Notes under the pieces: generated by a model
Seen by the model: the letters and a program-made list of their open reading frames with translations, nothing else
Database searches by the model: none
What the model was told of the DNA's origin: nothing
Shown here: positions 44,462-52,127 of the stretch, piece after piece
Layout: each line of letters begins with the position of its first letter
Position numbering within the stretch: position 1 is the first letter of the stretch
DNA from: Acidobacteriota bacterium
GTDB lineage: Bacteria > Acidobacteriota > Vicinamibacteria > Vicinamibacterales > UBA2999
DNA: 64,000 nt
Direction: 5' to 3'
NCBI GenBank assembly: GCA_021730945.1
Contig: JAKFYH010000054.1
Location: 1-64,000, forward strand
Position numbers and translations under genes: made by a program

Positions 44462-45904
44462 CTAACCCTCGACCACAATCTTGATGCGCTCGCCTGCTTG
44501 CGGCTGGGCGTTCACCTCATGGTCGTTCATGATCGCCAGCGTCGCCGCGTTCACGATGTTCTTGCCCTGGCGCACCGCGATCGACTGCCACGAGTCGCCG
44601 GCCTTCACGACATAGAAGTCAACCCGATTGGGCTGCACGCGGGACGCCTCGGCAGCGCTCAGTTGATGGAAGGACTGGATCGACCCCAGCACGTCGCGAT
44701 CCACCAGATCGAACTCGGCTTCCGGCGCGAAGCCGGCCACGACATAGAACTGGCGGCCCAGGGCGATGTGCGCCGCCCGCATCATCACCTTGCCCGTGCC
44801 CTTTGCCGTCCCGCGGTAGAGGCCGACATGCGCGGCCTGGCCGTTGATCTGCTCGCTGCGGCCATCCACCACGGCATAGCCGGCCGCCCGCATCGACGCC
44901 GTCGCCACGTCGCCCAGCGAACTGGACGACCGCGGCCGCTCCACCTCCTGCAGCACCATGTAGTGTTCAGTGCCAGGCTCGCGCGCCATCACCGCGTCGG
45001 GGGTATTGGTGACCTCCCAGCCTTCGGGAAAGCTGAGTCCGAACCGCAAGGCGGGATGCAGGAACACATGGCCGCGCACGATCCCGTCTTCAGGATTGTC
45101 GCCGTAGACCAGGCCCTCGATGTGATCGAGATAGACGTCGCGATTGCGCTTGGCCGCAGTCGGTGACGCAAACCTGGCGACCACCGGCTCGGCTTCGCCG
45201 ACCCGCGAACCGGGATCGGGATGGGTCGAGAGCCAGTTGGGCACGCCGCGCTCGCTAAGCGAGTCCACCCGCGCGAGCGTCGACAAGAACCGCGGCACGC
45301 CGGCGGGATCCCAACCCGCGCTCGATCCGTACTCCACGCCGAGCCGGTCGGCTTCGAGCTCGGCATCGCGCCCATGCTTGAGGAACAGCACGCCGAGTCC
45401 GGTGGCGCCAAGATCGGTGAACGGACGCGTGCTCGGAACGAAGATGCTGAGCACGGTCAGTCCGAGGTTGGCCTGCGCCTGCCGCGTGTAGGCCTGCGCC
45501 GCGTGGCGCGCCGTGACATGGCCGATCTCGTGACCTAACACGCCGGCCAACTCCGACTCGTCGTCCAGATACGAGAGAATGCCGCGCGTGAGGTAGATGT
45601 AGCCGCCCGGCAACGCGAACGCGTTGATGGCCGGACTGTCGACGATGGTGAAGGTCCAGGGGAGATTGGGCCGATGCGAGGTGCGCGCCAGGTCCTGGCC
45701 AATCTCGCTGACGTAGGCCTGAAGCTTGGGGTCGTTATAGACGCCCATCTCCCGGCGAATCTCCGCATCCTGCTGCTGGCCGATGGCCAGTTCCTCGGCC
45801 TCGCTGAGCAACGACATCTGCCGCTTGCCGGTGACCGGATTGGTGGCGCACGCCGCCGTGAGCGTGGCGAGAACCACGACGAGGACGCCGGTACCCTTTC
45901 TCAT
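44462..45904 (-). CDS. M48-family metallopeptidase lipoprotein with LysM domain
   Basis: The 480-residue product has a lipoprotein signal (MRKGTGVLVVVLATLTAAC), an M48 domain with HEIGH zinc motif (VLGHEIGHVTARHA) and downstream Glu in DAELEADRLGVEYG, a middle domain, and a C-terminal LysM (DFYVVKAGDSWQSIAVRQGKN). It resembles BepA-type outer-membrane quality-control proteases, with LysM added for binding peptidoglycan. A sigma54-like -24/-12 pair lies 11-27 bases before the ATG. Confidence 0.9.
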   Translation of the reverse strand: MRKGTGVLVVVLATLTAACATNPVTGKRQMSLLSEAEELAIGQQQDAEIRREMGVYNDPKLQAYVSEIGQDLARTSHRPNLPWTFTIVDSPAINAFALPGGYIYLTRGILSYLDDESELAGVLGHEIGHVTARHAAQAYTRQAQANLGLTVLSIFVPSTRPFTDLGATGLGVLFLKHGRDAELEADRLGVEYGSSAGWDPAGVPRFLSTLARVDSLSERGVPNWLSTHPDPGSRVGEAEPVVARFASPTAAKRNRDVYLDHIEGLVYGDNPEDGIVRGHVFLHPALRFGLSFPEGWEVTNTPDAVMAREPGTEHYMVLQEVERPRSSSSLGDVATASMRAAGYAVVDGRSEQINGQAAHVGLYRGTAKGTGKVMMRAAHIALGRQFYVVAGFAPEAEFDLVDRDVLGSIQSFHQLSAAEASRVQPNRVDFYVVKAGDSWQSIAVRQGKNIVNAATLAIMNDHEVNAQPQAGERIKIVVEG

Positions 45905-45915
45905 ACCCTGGGGAC

Positions 45916-45931
45916 TGCAACCCCCGTACCA
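45916..45931 (-). promoter_or_regulatory. Candidate sigma54 promoter of the M48 gene
   Basis: TGGTACG-GGGG-TTGCA on the minus strand: GG and GC are ten bases apart as required. Start of transcription would fall at about the ATG (45904), so the fit to the start codon is tight. Confidence 0.4.
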
Positions 45932-46041
45932 GAGCCGGGCGTCACGGTTTACGGACATCCGGCGAATCTTTCACCTTCTTCAATGCCTGAAGTGGCAAAT
46001 CGACCAGTTCTGGGGACGAACGGGAGTCGCAGCCCGGGCGG

Positions 46042-46968
46042 CTAGGACTCCCGGTCGGGTGCGGCGACCAGGTTGGTCGCCAGCACGATGGCGAAGATGG
46101 CGATGGCCGGGGTCAGCGTCCAGGGAAAGCGCGCGACGGCATTGTAGTTGCCGGCTTCCGCCAGCATGGTCCCCCAGCTGGCCACCGGCTCGGGGAACCC
46201 GAGTCCGACAAACGACAGCGTGGCTTCAGCCAGGATGAATCCCGGCAACAACAGGGTCGCCTGGATCACCAGGTGCCCCGAGCAGGCGGGGATCAGGTGG
46301 TGAAGCAGAATGCGCAACGGGCTCGCGCCGAGCGAGCGCGCGGCCTGGACGTACTCGCGATCGCGTTCGGCGGCAACGATCGCGCGCACGCCCCGGGCGA
46401 CAAAGGGCCAGCCGACCGCGACAAAGATGCCGGCGACCAGCAGGAACACGGTGGAGGCCGGCAGCACCAGCGGCAGCACCGACCGCAGGACCAGCACGAC
46501 ATAGATCACCGGCAGGATGAGCACGAAGTCGGCCACTCGCATGACCAGATCGTCGACCCAGCCACCGCGAAAACCAGCCCAGGCACCGGCGAGCGCGCCA
46601 ATCACGACGGCACCGAGCGTCGCAAACAAGGCCAGGCCGACCGACGTCCGCGCGCCGTAGAGCAAGCGCGAGAGCACATCGCGCCCGAAGTTGTCGGCGC
46701 CAAGCAGGAACACCGGTGGATCGCCGGCGGCCACGAACCATGGCAGCGGCAACGCCCGCGTGCGATCGGTGTCGAAGCGTTGCTCGAGGCGATCGGCGAG
46801 TACGACCGGATGCACCACCGGCAGGCCGAGGCCTTGCAGGTAGGGCCGCATCGGCGGCGCGTGCAGGAAATCGCGGAACGCCTGGCTGGCCTGATACGGC
46901 GCCAGCCACGGCGCGGCCAGCGACAGCGCGGTCAGGAGGAGGACGAAGGTGGCGGCGCGCCTGGTCAC
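46042..46968 (-). CDS. Oligopeptide ABC transporter permease (OppC/DppC type)
   Basis: The 308-residue inner-membrane protein has six or so helices and the permease EAA loop (AARSLGASPLRILLHHLIPAC). It has the OppC N-terminal extension and FLLGADNFGRDVLSRLLYGARTSV. It overlaps the OppB-like gene by four bases. Neither OppD nor OppF ATPase genes follow; the next gene is the M48 peptidase. Confidence 0.9.
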   Translation of the reverse strand: MTRRAATFVLLLTALSLAAPWLAPYQASQAFRDFLHAPPMRPYLQGLGLPVVHPVVLADRLEQRFDTDRTRALPLPWFVAAGDPPVFLLGADNFGRDVLSRLLYGARTSVGLALFATLGAVVIGALAGAWAGFRGGWVDDLVMRVADFVLILPVIYVVLVLRSVLPLVLPASTVFLLVAGIFVAVGWPFVARGVRAIVAAERDREYVQAARSLGASPLRILLHHLIPACSGHLVIQATLLLPGFILAEATLSFVGLGFPEPVASWGTMLAEAGNYNAVARFPWTLTPAIAIFAIVLATNLVAAPDRES

Positions 46969-47933
46969 GGCGTCTCCCGGGATCGCAGGCGCGGATCAGC
47001 CATCGCCATCAGCGCATCGGCCAGCCACGTGCCGGCGGCCAGGAAGAAGGCGCCGGTCGCGGCGCAGCCGGCCACCAGGTACAGGTCGCGCGCCTTGAGC
47101 GCGTCGTACATCAGGCGCCCCAATCCAGGCCACGCGGTCACCACTTCGACCACGAAGGAGCCGCTGAACAGGCTGCCGATCATCACCCCGTAGAGCCCCA
47201 GCACCGACCGCAGTGACACCGGCCACGCGTGACGGATGATCGCCTGCGCCTGGCCGAGGCCGCGGGCGCGGCTGGCCGCCACGAACGGTTCGCGGCTCGT
47301 CTTCTCGATTGCCTGCGACTGCAGGCGCTCGAGTGTCGCGGCCAACGGCAGGGCGAGCGCGAGCGCGGGAATCGGAACGTGACGGGCAAGGTCCACCAGC
47401 CATCGCGCCCAGTCCTGATCGACACCGGCGGCCGAGGTCATCCCGCCGACCGGCAACCAGCCGGTGCGGGCGGCGAGAAAGACCAGCGCCAGCGATCCGA
47501 TCAGAGGCGGCACCGACAACGCCAGGACCGACAAGCCACGGACCACGCTGCGACCCAGCCCACGGGAGCGGCTGCCCGAGTACACGCCAAGCGGCAGGCC
47601 CACCAACGTGGCGACCAGCAGGGCGACCACCGCCAGGACCGCGGTATTGAGCGCGCGTTCACCGATCAGCGTGTTGACGGGGCGTGAGTAAAGCAGGGAG
47701 CGGCCAAAATCGAGCCTTGCCAGGCCGCCGAGCCACGACAGGTATTGGCTGGCGAGCGGCCGATCGAGGCCCAACTCGGCGCGCAGCCGGGAAAGCGCCT
47801 CGGGATCGAGCGCCAGGGCCTGCTCGGAGGCGATGTCGCCGGGCGCCAGGCGCGTGAGCAACAGCGACGCCGACGAAACAGTGAGGACCAGGAGCAGGGC
47901 AAAGCCGAGACGCCTCAGCAGGTAGCGTCCCAT
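46965..47933 (-). CDS. Oligopeptide ABC transporter permease (OppB/DppB type)
   Basis: The 322-residue protein starts MGRYLLRRLGFALLLVLTVS, has DRPLASQYLSWLGGLARLDFGRSL typical of OppB, an EAA loop (SRARGLGQAQAIIRHAWPVS) and six helices. It lies six bases after the binding-protein stop. Together the three genes make most of a peptide or nickel/opine importer; the ATPases must be coded elsewhere. Confidence 0.92.
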   Translation of the reverse strand: MGRYLLRRLGFALLLVLTVSSASLLLTRLAPGDIASEQALALDPEALSRLRAELGLDRPLASQYLSWLGGLARLDFGRSLLYSRPVNTLIGERALNTAVLAVVALLVATLVGLPLGVYSGSRSRGLGRSVVRGLSVLALSVPPLIGSLALVFLAARTGWLPVGGMTSAAGVDQDWARWLVDLARHVPIPALALALPLAATLERLQSQAIEKTSREPFVAASRARGLGQAQAIIRHAWPVSLRSVLGLYGVMIGSLFSGSFVVEVVTAWPGLGRLMYDALKARDLYLVAGCAATGAFFLAAGTWLADALMAMADPRLRSRETP

Positions 47934-47939
47934 GCCGCG

Positions 47940-49709
47940 CTAGCGGCCTCCCTGCCCTGCCGGTGCCGGCGAACGCACGGTAATGGTGTCGGCGGCCCAC
48001 AGTAACTGCGGGCGCAGGATCGACGGCGAGAGCGAACCCAGCCGCGAGCTGACGCCGATGTACATGCGCGGCGCGACAAAGTAGAGGGCGGGCAGGTGCT
48101 CGGCAAAGATGTCCTGCACCTGATCGAACAGGCGCTTGCGTTCCGGCTGGTCGATGCTCGACATCATCTGGTGCATCAAGGTGTCGATCTGCGCTTCCCA
48201 CTCCGTGGCCGGCGAGGCTTGCCCGATGTTCCAGATGTGCGCCGTCCCGGAGCTCAGCCAGAAATCCGGCGACATCGCGGGGTCGAGGGCCGACGCGGTC
48301 AGGACGAAGAAGATCGCCTCGAAATCCCCCTTGAGCATCCGCTGCACGAGCGCGCCCTGCTCGAGTGCGACCACGTCGACGGCAATGCCGAGCGGGCGCA
48401 GGTCGTCGCGCAGGACCGCCGCGGATCGTTCGAGCGACGAATTGCCGCGATAGGTCAACAGCGTGAAGCGTGCCTCGGTCCCCTGCTCGTCTTCGAGCCA
48501 CTCATCGGCGTCGCGATTGGCCAGGCCCAGCCCGGTCAAAAGCTCCTTGGCCTTGTCGAGCGAGAAGCCGTAGCGCCGCACGTTTGGTGAGAACCATTTC
48601 TGGTTGCCGGGTGTCACCGGCCCCCAAATAGGCACGCCGGCGCCGAGGAACACGGTGTTGGCAAAGGCCTCGCGGTCGACCGCGTGGGAGATCGCCTGCC
48701 GAAACTCGCGCCGGTTGATCCAGCTGCCGCGCGGATCCTTGGCCCACTGCTGCGGCCGCAAGTTGAAGAAGAACACGTCGGGATCGGTGCCGACACCAAG
48801 TTCCAGCAATTGCAGCTTGCCCTGGTCCACGAGCGGCCGCAGCGTGGCAATGTCTTCGGGCCGGACCTGCTGCTGCAGCATGTCGATCTGGCCCGACTGG
48901 AGTCTCACCAGTTCGGCGTTCTGGTCGGGCACCACCTCCGCCACGATCTGATCAAGATACGGCAGGGCCACGCCCGAGGCGTCCTTCTTCCAGTAGCGCG
49001 GGTTGCGGTCGAAGACCAGCCGTTGGCCCGGCTCGTAGCGCGTGAGCAGGAAGGGCCCGAGCGAAACCAGCTCGCCAACCGGCGTCGAGGCATTCCAGGC
49101 CTTGGCGAACGTGCCTGCCGCTAGTGCCGCTTCGAGCTTGTGGCGGGGCGCCAGCATCAGGTTGTCGAGCAGGGCGATGCCGGGGCCAAAGCTGCCGGGA
49201 AAGCCGACGACGACGGTCCGCGCGTCCGGCGCGGTCACGGCCAGGGGCTGGCCATCCACCTTGAGAGAGCCGGCCAGGATGCTGTTGGCGTTGGGATCGT
49301 AGATGGCCTTGAAGGTAAAGAGGACGTCGGCAGACGTGAAGGGCGTGCCGTCCGACCAGGCCGCGTCGCGCAGGGTCAGTGTGAAGGTGCGACCGTCAGC
49401 CGAGGTGGTCCAGGACTCGGCCATCGCCGGCTCGACCTCCTGGGTGGCGCGGTTGAGGCGCACCAGGGTGCTCTGGGTCAGGTGGGAGATGAACGAGGTC
49501 GGGAAGCTGCGATCGACCCACCGGTTGAAGGAGGTCGGTTCACTGCGAAGCGACGAAGTCATGACCCCGCCGCGGGTGTTGACGTCGGAGAAAACAATCT
49601 CCGTGCCTGAATCAGCTGGCGGCTGTTGATCCGACCACCAGCGCCAGGCCATGAAAGCAATCAAGCCCAACAGCAGAACGCTCAGCAATGCCCGCGGTTG
49701 TCGGTTCAC
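47940..49709 (-). CDS. Oligopeptide-binding protein (OppA/DppA, family 5)
   Basis: The 589-residue protein is a family 5 solute-binding protein: RGGVMTSSLRSEPTSFNRW, MAESWTTSADGRTFTLTLRDAAWSDGTPFTSADV, and FRQAISHAVDREAF. The N-terminus (ALLSVLLLGLIAFMAW) is an uncleaved anchor. The GTG at 49709 is preferred over ATG/GTG codons upstream because AGGA lies six bases before it. It leads its own operon with two permeases. Confidence 0.9.
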   Translation of the reverse strand: MNRQPRALLSVLLLGLIAFMAWRWWSDQQPPADSGTEIVFSDVNTRGGVMTSSLRSEPTSFNRWVDRSFPTSFISHLTQSTLVRLNRATQEVEPAMAESWTTSADGRTFTLTLRDAAWSDGTPFTSADVLFTFKAIYDPNANSILAGSLKVDGQPLAVTAPDARTVVVGFPGSFGPGIALLDNLMLAPRHKLEAALAAGTFAKAWNASTPVGELVSLGPFLLTRYEPGQRLVFDRNPRYWKKDASGVALPYLDQIVAEVVPDQNAELVRLQSGQIDMLQQQVRPEDIATLRPLVDQGKLQLLELGVGTDPDVFFFNLRPQQWAKDPRGSWINRREFRQAISHAVDREAFANTVFLGAGVPIWGPVTPGNQKWFSPNVRRYGFSLDKAKELLTGLGLANRDADEWLEDEQGTEARFTLLTYRGNSSLERSAAVLRDDLRPLGIAVDVVALEQGALVQRMLKGDFEAIFFVLTASALDPAMSPDFWLSSGTAHIWNIGQASPATEWEAQIDTLMHQMMSSIDQPERKRLFDQVQDIFAEHLPALYFVAPRMYIGVSSRLGSLSPSILRPQLLWAADTITVRSPAPAGQGGR

Positions 49710-49721
49710 TTTTTGTCCTGT

Positions 49722-49739
49722 CGGCCAATAACTTGGCCG
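49722..49739. promoter_or_regulatory. Inverted repeat in the binding-protein leader
   Basis: CGGCCAA-TAAC-TTGGCCG, seven paired bases, just upstream of the ribosome-binding site. It may be an operator half of a control region or a 5' hairpin. Confidence 0.4.
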
Positions 49740-49756
49740 GTTCATTTCCTGCACTG

Positions 49757-49777
49757 AAATCGAATTTCATTCGATTT
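49757..49777. promoter_or_regulatory. AT-rich 21-bp palindrome (operator-like)
   Basis: AAATCGAAT-TTC-ATTCGATTT, nine perfect pairs, unusually AT-rich for the region, about 50 bases before the binding-protein start. The spacing looks like a repressor or activator site. Confidence 0.55.
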
Positions 49778-49935
49778 GCGTGCAATTCCCCGGTCGTTGC
49801 CGGCGGCCAGCCCGGCCGGGGCAACGCCTTGGCCGCCGACGCCCGGACGCCGCCGGTGCGATCGCAGGCATCGTAGAACACCAAACCCTGCCGATGCAAT
49901 CACTTAGCGGAATATGGCCACGGTTACCGTGCAGC

Positions 49936-49951
49936 TGGCACCGGCCGTGCC
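49936..49951 (+). promoter_or_regulatory. Candidate sigma54 promoter of the HTH-subtilase locus
   Basis: TGGCAC-C-GGCC-GTGCC. The -24 half is perfect; the -12 half has GTGC for TTGC. GG and GC are ten bases apart. A start near 49962 gives a short leader with AAGGAG at 49965-49970. A sigma54 activator is coded 4 kb downstream. Confidence 0.4.
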
Positions 49952-49977
49952 CTAACAAACGTGGAAGGAGCACCCCG

Positions 49978-50190
49978 ATGGACGTTCAAGCGATGACGTT
50001 TAGTGAACCGGAATTTCAGCCGCAGGTAGGCCGCAGCGTGAGTATCGAGCAGGCCGCCCAGTTGTTGTCGGTGTCGCGCCGGACCGTCTACTACCGCATC
50101 CGCGACGGACGGCTCCGCACTATTCGCACGCGAGGCGGTTCGCAGCGCGTCTTGATGGATTCGGTCGACGAATTGCGCGGCTCCCATTAG
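49978..50190 (+). CDS. Small helix-turn-helix (excisionase/MerR-type) DNA-binding protein
   Basis: The 70-residue protein is mostly one winged-HTH: VSIEQAAQLLSVSRRTVYYRIRDGRLRTIRTRGGSQRVLMDSVDEL. It matches the HTH_17 type in excisionases and small regulators, which bind DNA as part of larger switches. AAGGAG lies eight bases before the ATG. It is followed after 64 bases by the subtilase. No integrase or phage gene is near, so a transcriptional role is likelier than excision. Confidence 0.85.
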   Translation: MDVQAMTFSEPEFQPQVGRSVSIEQAAQLLSVSRRTVYYRIRDGRLRTIRTRGGSQRVLMDSVDELRGSH

Positions 50191-50254
50191 CCGCGCCGCC
50201 CTCTTGTCCCTGAACTTTGCACTTAACCGTACGGTTGTGACCCTGGAGACCCTG

Positions 50255-51991
50255 ATGGACACCTTGCAGCCCAATGGCCGGCGCCGCGGACGCGGCCTCT
50301 GGCCGACGTGGCGTGGTTCCACTGCCCTATTGACCGCGGCCATCCTCCTGGCCTGCGCCAGCTCGGCTCTGGCCGGCAACCGGCGCGCGCGGCTGTCGTC
50401 TGACCTCACGGCGCATCTCAACTCGAGCTCGTCGGCTGCGGTCGATGTGATCGTCTCGGGATCGCAGGAGCGGATTGACCGCCTGGTGAAGCGTCACGGT
50501 CTCAAGGTGAAGAAGGTGCTCTCGTCGGGTGCCGTCTTGCGGGTATCGCGACGGGCGCTTGAATCGCTGGCCAACGACCTGGATCTCGAGGCCGTGTCCG
50601 GCGATGCGATCGTGCGGTCGATTGACCAGGGCAGGGCTCGGGGCACAGGGGCCAGCGCGGCCTCCCCCACGGGCGTGGGAGCCGCCGGCCTGACGGCGGA
50701 GGTGATTGGCGCCGACGCCGCGTGGGCGGGCAGCATCCAGACCCTTGGCGCGGTGGATGGGCGCGGCATTGGTGTGGCGATCATCGACAGCGGGATTGCC
50801 GACCATCCGGCGCTGCGCGACCGGGTGGTGGCGGCCGTGGATTTCACCGACCCCCGGGGCCGCGGCCACGACAGCTACGGGCACGGCACGCACATCGCCG
50901 GCATCATCGCGGCGCGGTCGTTCAAGAACACCGCCGAGGGCGCCGGCAGCGGCATGGCGCCTGGAGCGCACTTGATCAGCCTGAAGGTGTTGGGCGCCGA
51001 CGGCACGGGCATGGCCAGCAGCGTGATCGAGGCGATCGATTGGGCGATCCGTTATCGCAAGCCATTTGGCATTCGCGTGTTGAACCTGTCGTTGGGAGCG
51101 GCGCCGACGCAGAGCTACAAGGACGACCCGCTGTGCCAGGCGGTCGAGCGGGCGGTGAAGGCCGGGCTGGTCGTGGTGACCTCGGCGGGCAACTACGGCA
51201 CCAACGAACAGGGCCAGTTGATTTTCGGCAGCGTCACCTCGCCGGGCATCTCGCCGTATGCGATCACGGTCGGGGCCGTGCGCACGCAGGGTACGGCGGA
51301 CAAGTCGGATGACGAGGTGGCGCCGTGGAGTTCCAAGGGCCCGACGCTGGTGGATCACATTGTCAAGCCCGACCTGGTGGCGCCCGGCTCCAAGATCGTG
51401 TCGACGGCGGCGGCGGCGGCGACGTTGATGACGCAGTTCCCGGAGCGCTTCATCGACGGCCCCGGCGCGCGCGACTACTTCTCGATGAGCGGCACCAGCA
51501 TGGCGGCGGCCGTGGTCAGCGGAGCGGCGGCGCTACTGCTTGACGGGCGCGGTGACCTGACGCCACTGCAGGTGAAACTGGCGCTGCAGGCCAGCGCCGA
51601 CTTCATGCCGTCGGCCGGCTTGCTGGCAGGTGGCGCGGGGAGCCTGGATCTGGAAGGGCTGGAGGCAATTCTAGACAAGGTTCGAGTTCTAGACGCAGTC
51701 GGACCGCGCGCATTCGCATACCCTGGAGCTGCCAAGTCCCTAGTCGATTCGAACACCATCATCTGGGGTGACACCATCATCTGGGGCGACACCATCATCT
51801 GGGGCGACACCATCATCTGGGGCGACACCATCATCTGGGGTGACACCATCATCTGGGGTGACACCATCATCTGGGGCGACACCATCATTTGGGGTGACAC
51901 CATCATTTGGGGTGACACCATCATTTGGGGTGACACCATCATTTGGGGTGACACCATCATCTGGGGCGACACCATCATCTGGGGCGACTAA
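50255..51991 (+). CDS. Secreted S8 subtilase with C-terminal (TIIWGD)13 repeat
   Basis: The 578-residue protein has an Arg-rich N-terminus and signal helix (STALLTAAILLACASSALA), a propeptide-like region (about 45-140), and a subtilisin catalytic domain with Asp178 (IIDSGIADH), His210 (YGHGTHIAG) and Ser415 (SGTSMAAAVVSG). Residues 501-578 are 13 perfect TIIWGD hexapeptides up to the last codon. The repeat may form a beta-solenoid or be a sorting/adhesive tail. From about codon 470 the base composition drops and rare CTAG appears, matching the following genes. Start ATG at 50255, after GGAGA, is preferred over TTG at 50204. Confidence 0.93.
   Translation: MDTLQPNGRRRGRGLWPTWRGSTALLTAAILLACASSALAGNRRARLSSDLTAHLNSSSSAAVDVIVSGSQERIDRLVKRHGLKVKKVLSSGAVLRVSRRALESLANDLDLEAVSGDAIVRSIDQGRARGTGASAASPTGVGAAGLTAEVIGADAAWAGSIQTLGAVDGRGIGVAIIDSGIADHPALRDRVVAAVDFTDPRGRGHDSYGHGTHIAGIIAARSFKNTAEGAGSGMAPGAHLISLKVLGADGTGMASSVIEAIDWAIRYRKPFGIRVLNLSLGAAPTQSYKDDPLCQAVERAVKAGLVVVTSAGNYGTNEQGQLIFGSVTSPGISPYAITVGAVRTQGTADKSDDEVAPWSSKGPTLVDHIVKPDLVAPGSKIVSTAAAAATLMTQFPERFIDGPGARDYFSMSGTSMAAAVVSGAAALLLDGRGDLTPLQVKLALQASADFMPSAGLLAGGAGSLDLEGLEAILDKVRVLDAVGPRAFAYPGAAKSLVDSNTIIWGDTIIWGDTIIWGDTIIWGDTIIWGDTIIWGDTIIWGDTIIWGDTIIWGDTIIWGDTIIWGDTIIWGDTIIWGD
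51755..51988 (+). repeat. 13 tandem 18-nt repeats encoding TIIWGD
   Basis: The unit is ACCATCATCTGGGGCGAC. Copies differ only at synonymous third bases (GGT/GGC, ATC/ATT), in blocks: copies 8-11 are all ATT...GGT. That pattern suggests recent expansion with selection on the peptide. Confidence 0.97.
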
Positions 51992-52020
51992 GAAGCACTT
52001 CTACCGATGAATTGAACGTT

Positions 52021-52032
52021 TCCTATATAGGA
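52021..52032. promoter_or_regulatory. 12-bp palindrome over the mini-ORF ribosome-binding site
   Basis: TCCTATATAGGA, perfect, overlapping AGGAG at 52029-52033. It could be an operator. It is a rare AT-core palindrome for this genome. Confidence 0.35.
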
Positions 52033-52041
52033 GAAGCAGTC

Positions 52042-52071
52042 ATGAGCCGATTGATTATTTGGGGCGAATAA
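52042..52071 (+). CDS. Nine-codon mini-ORF encoding MSRLIIWGE
   Basis: ATG AGC CGA TTG ATT ATT TGG GGC GAA TAA. AGGAG ends eight bases before the ATG, one of the cleanest ribosome-binding sites in the window. The peptide repeats the IIWG core of the preceding subtilase tail, ending in acidic Glu where the repeat has Asp. It lies 50 bases after the subtilase stop and 56 before the HD-GYP gene. It could be a peptide signal, a leader peptide, or a remnant copy. No family is known to me. Confidence 0.5.
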   Translation: MSRLIIWGE

Positions 52072-52127
52072 GGGTCGAGGCACGGCGAGCCAAGCGCTGA
52101 GCCGAAGCAGATCAAATTGCGACAACC

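Noticed and set aside
49978-50190. Phage or integrative element indicated by an excisionase-like protein
   Set aside because: No integrase, attachment repeats or phage genes; the small HTH fold is also common in ordinary regulators.
51755-51988. CRISPR array
   Set aside because: The 18-nt units are contiguous without spacers and encode TIIWGD in frame.
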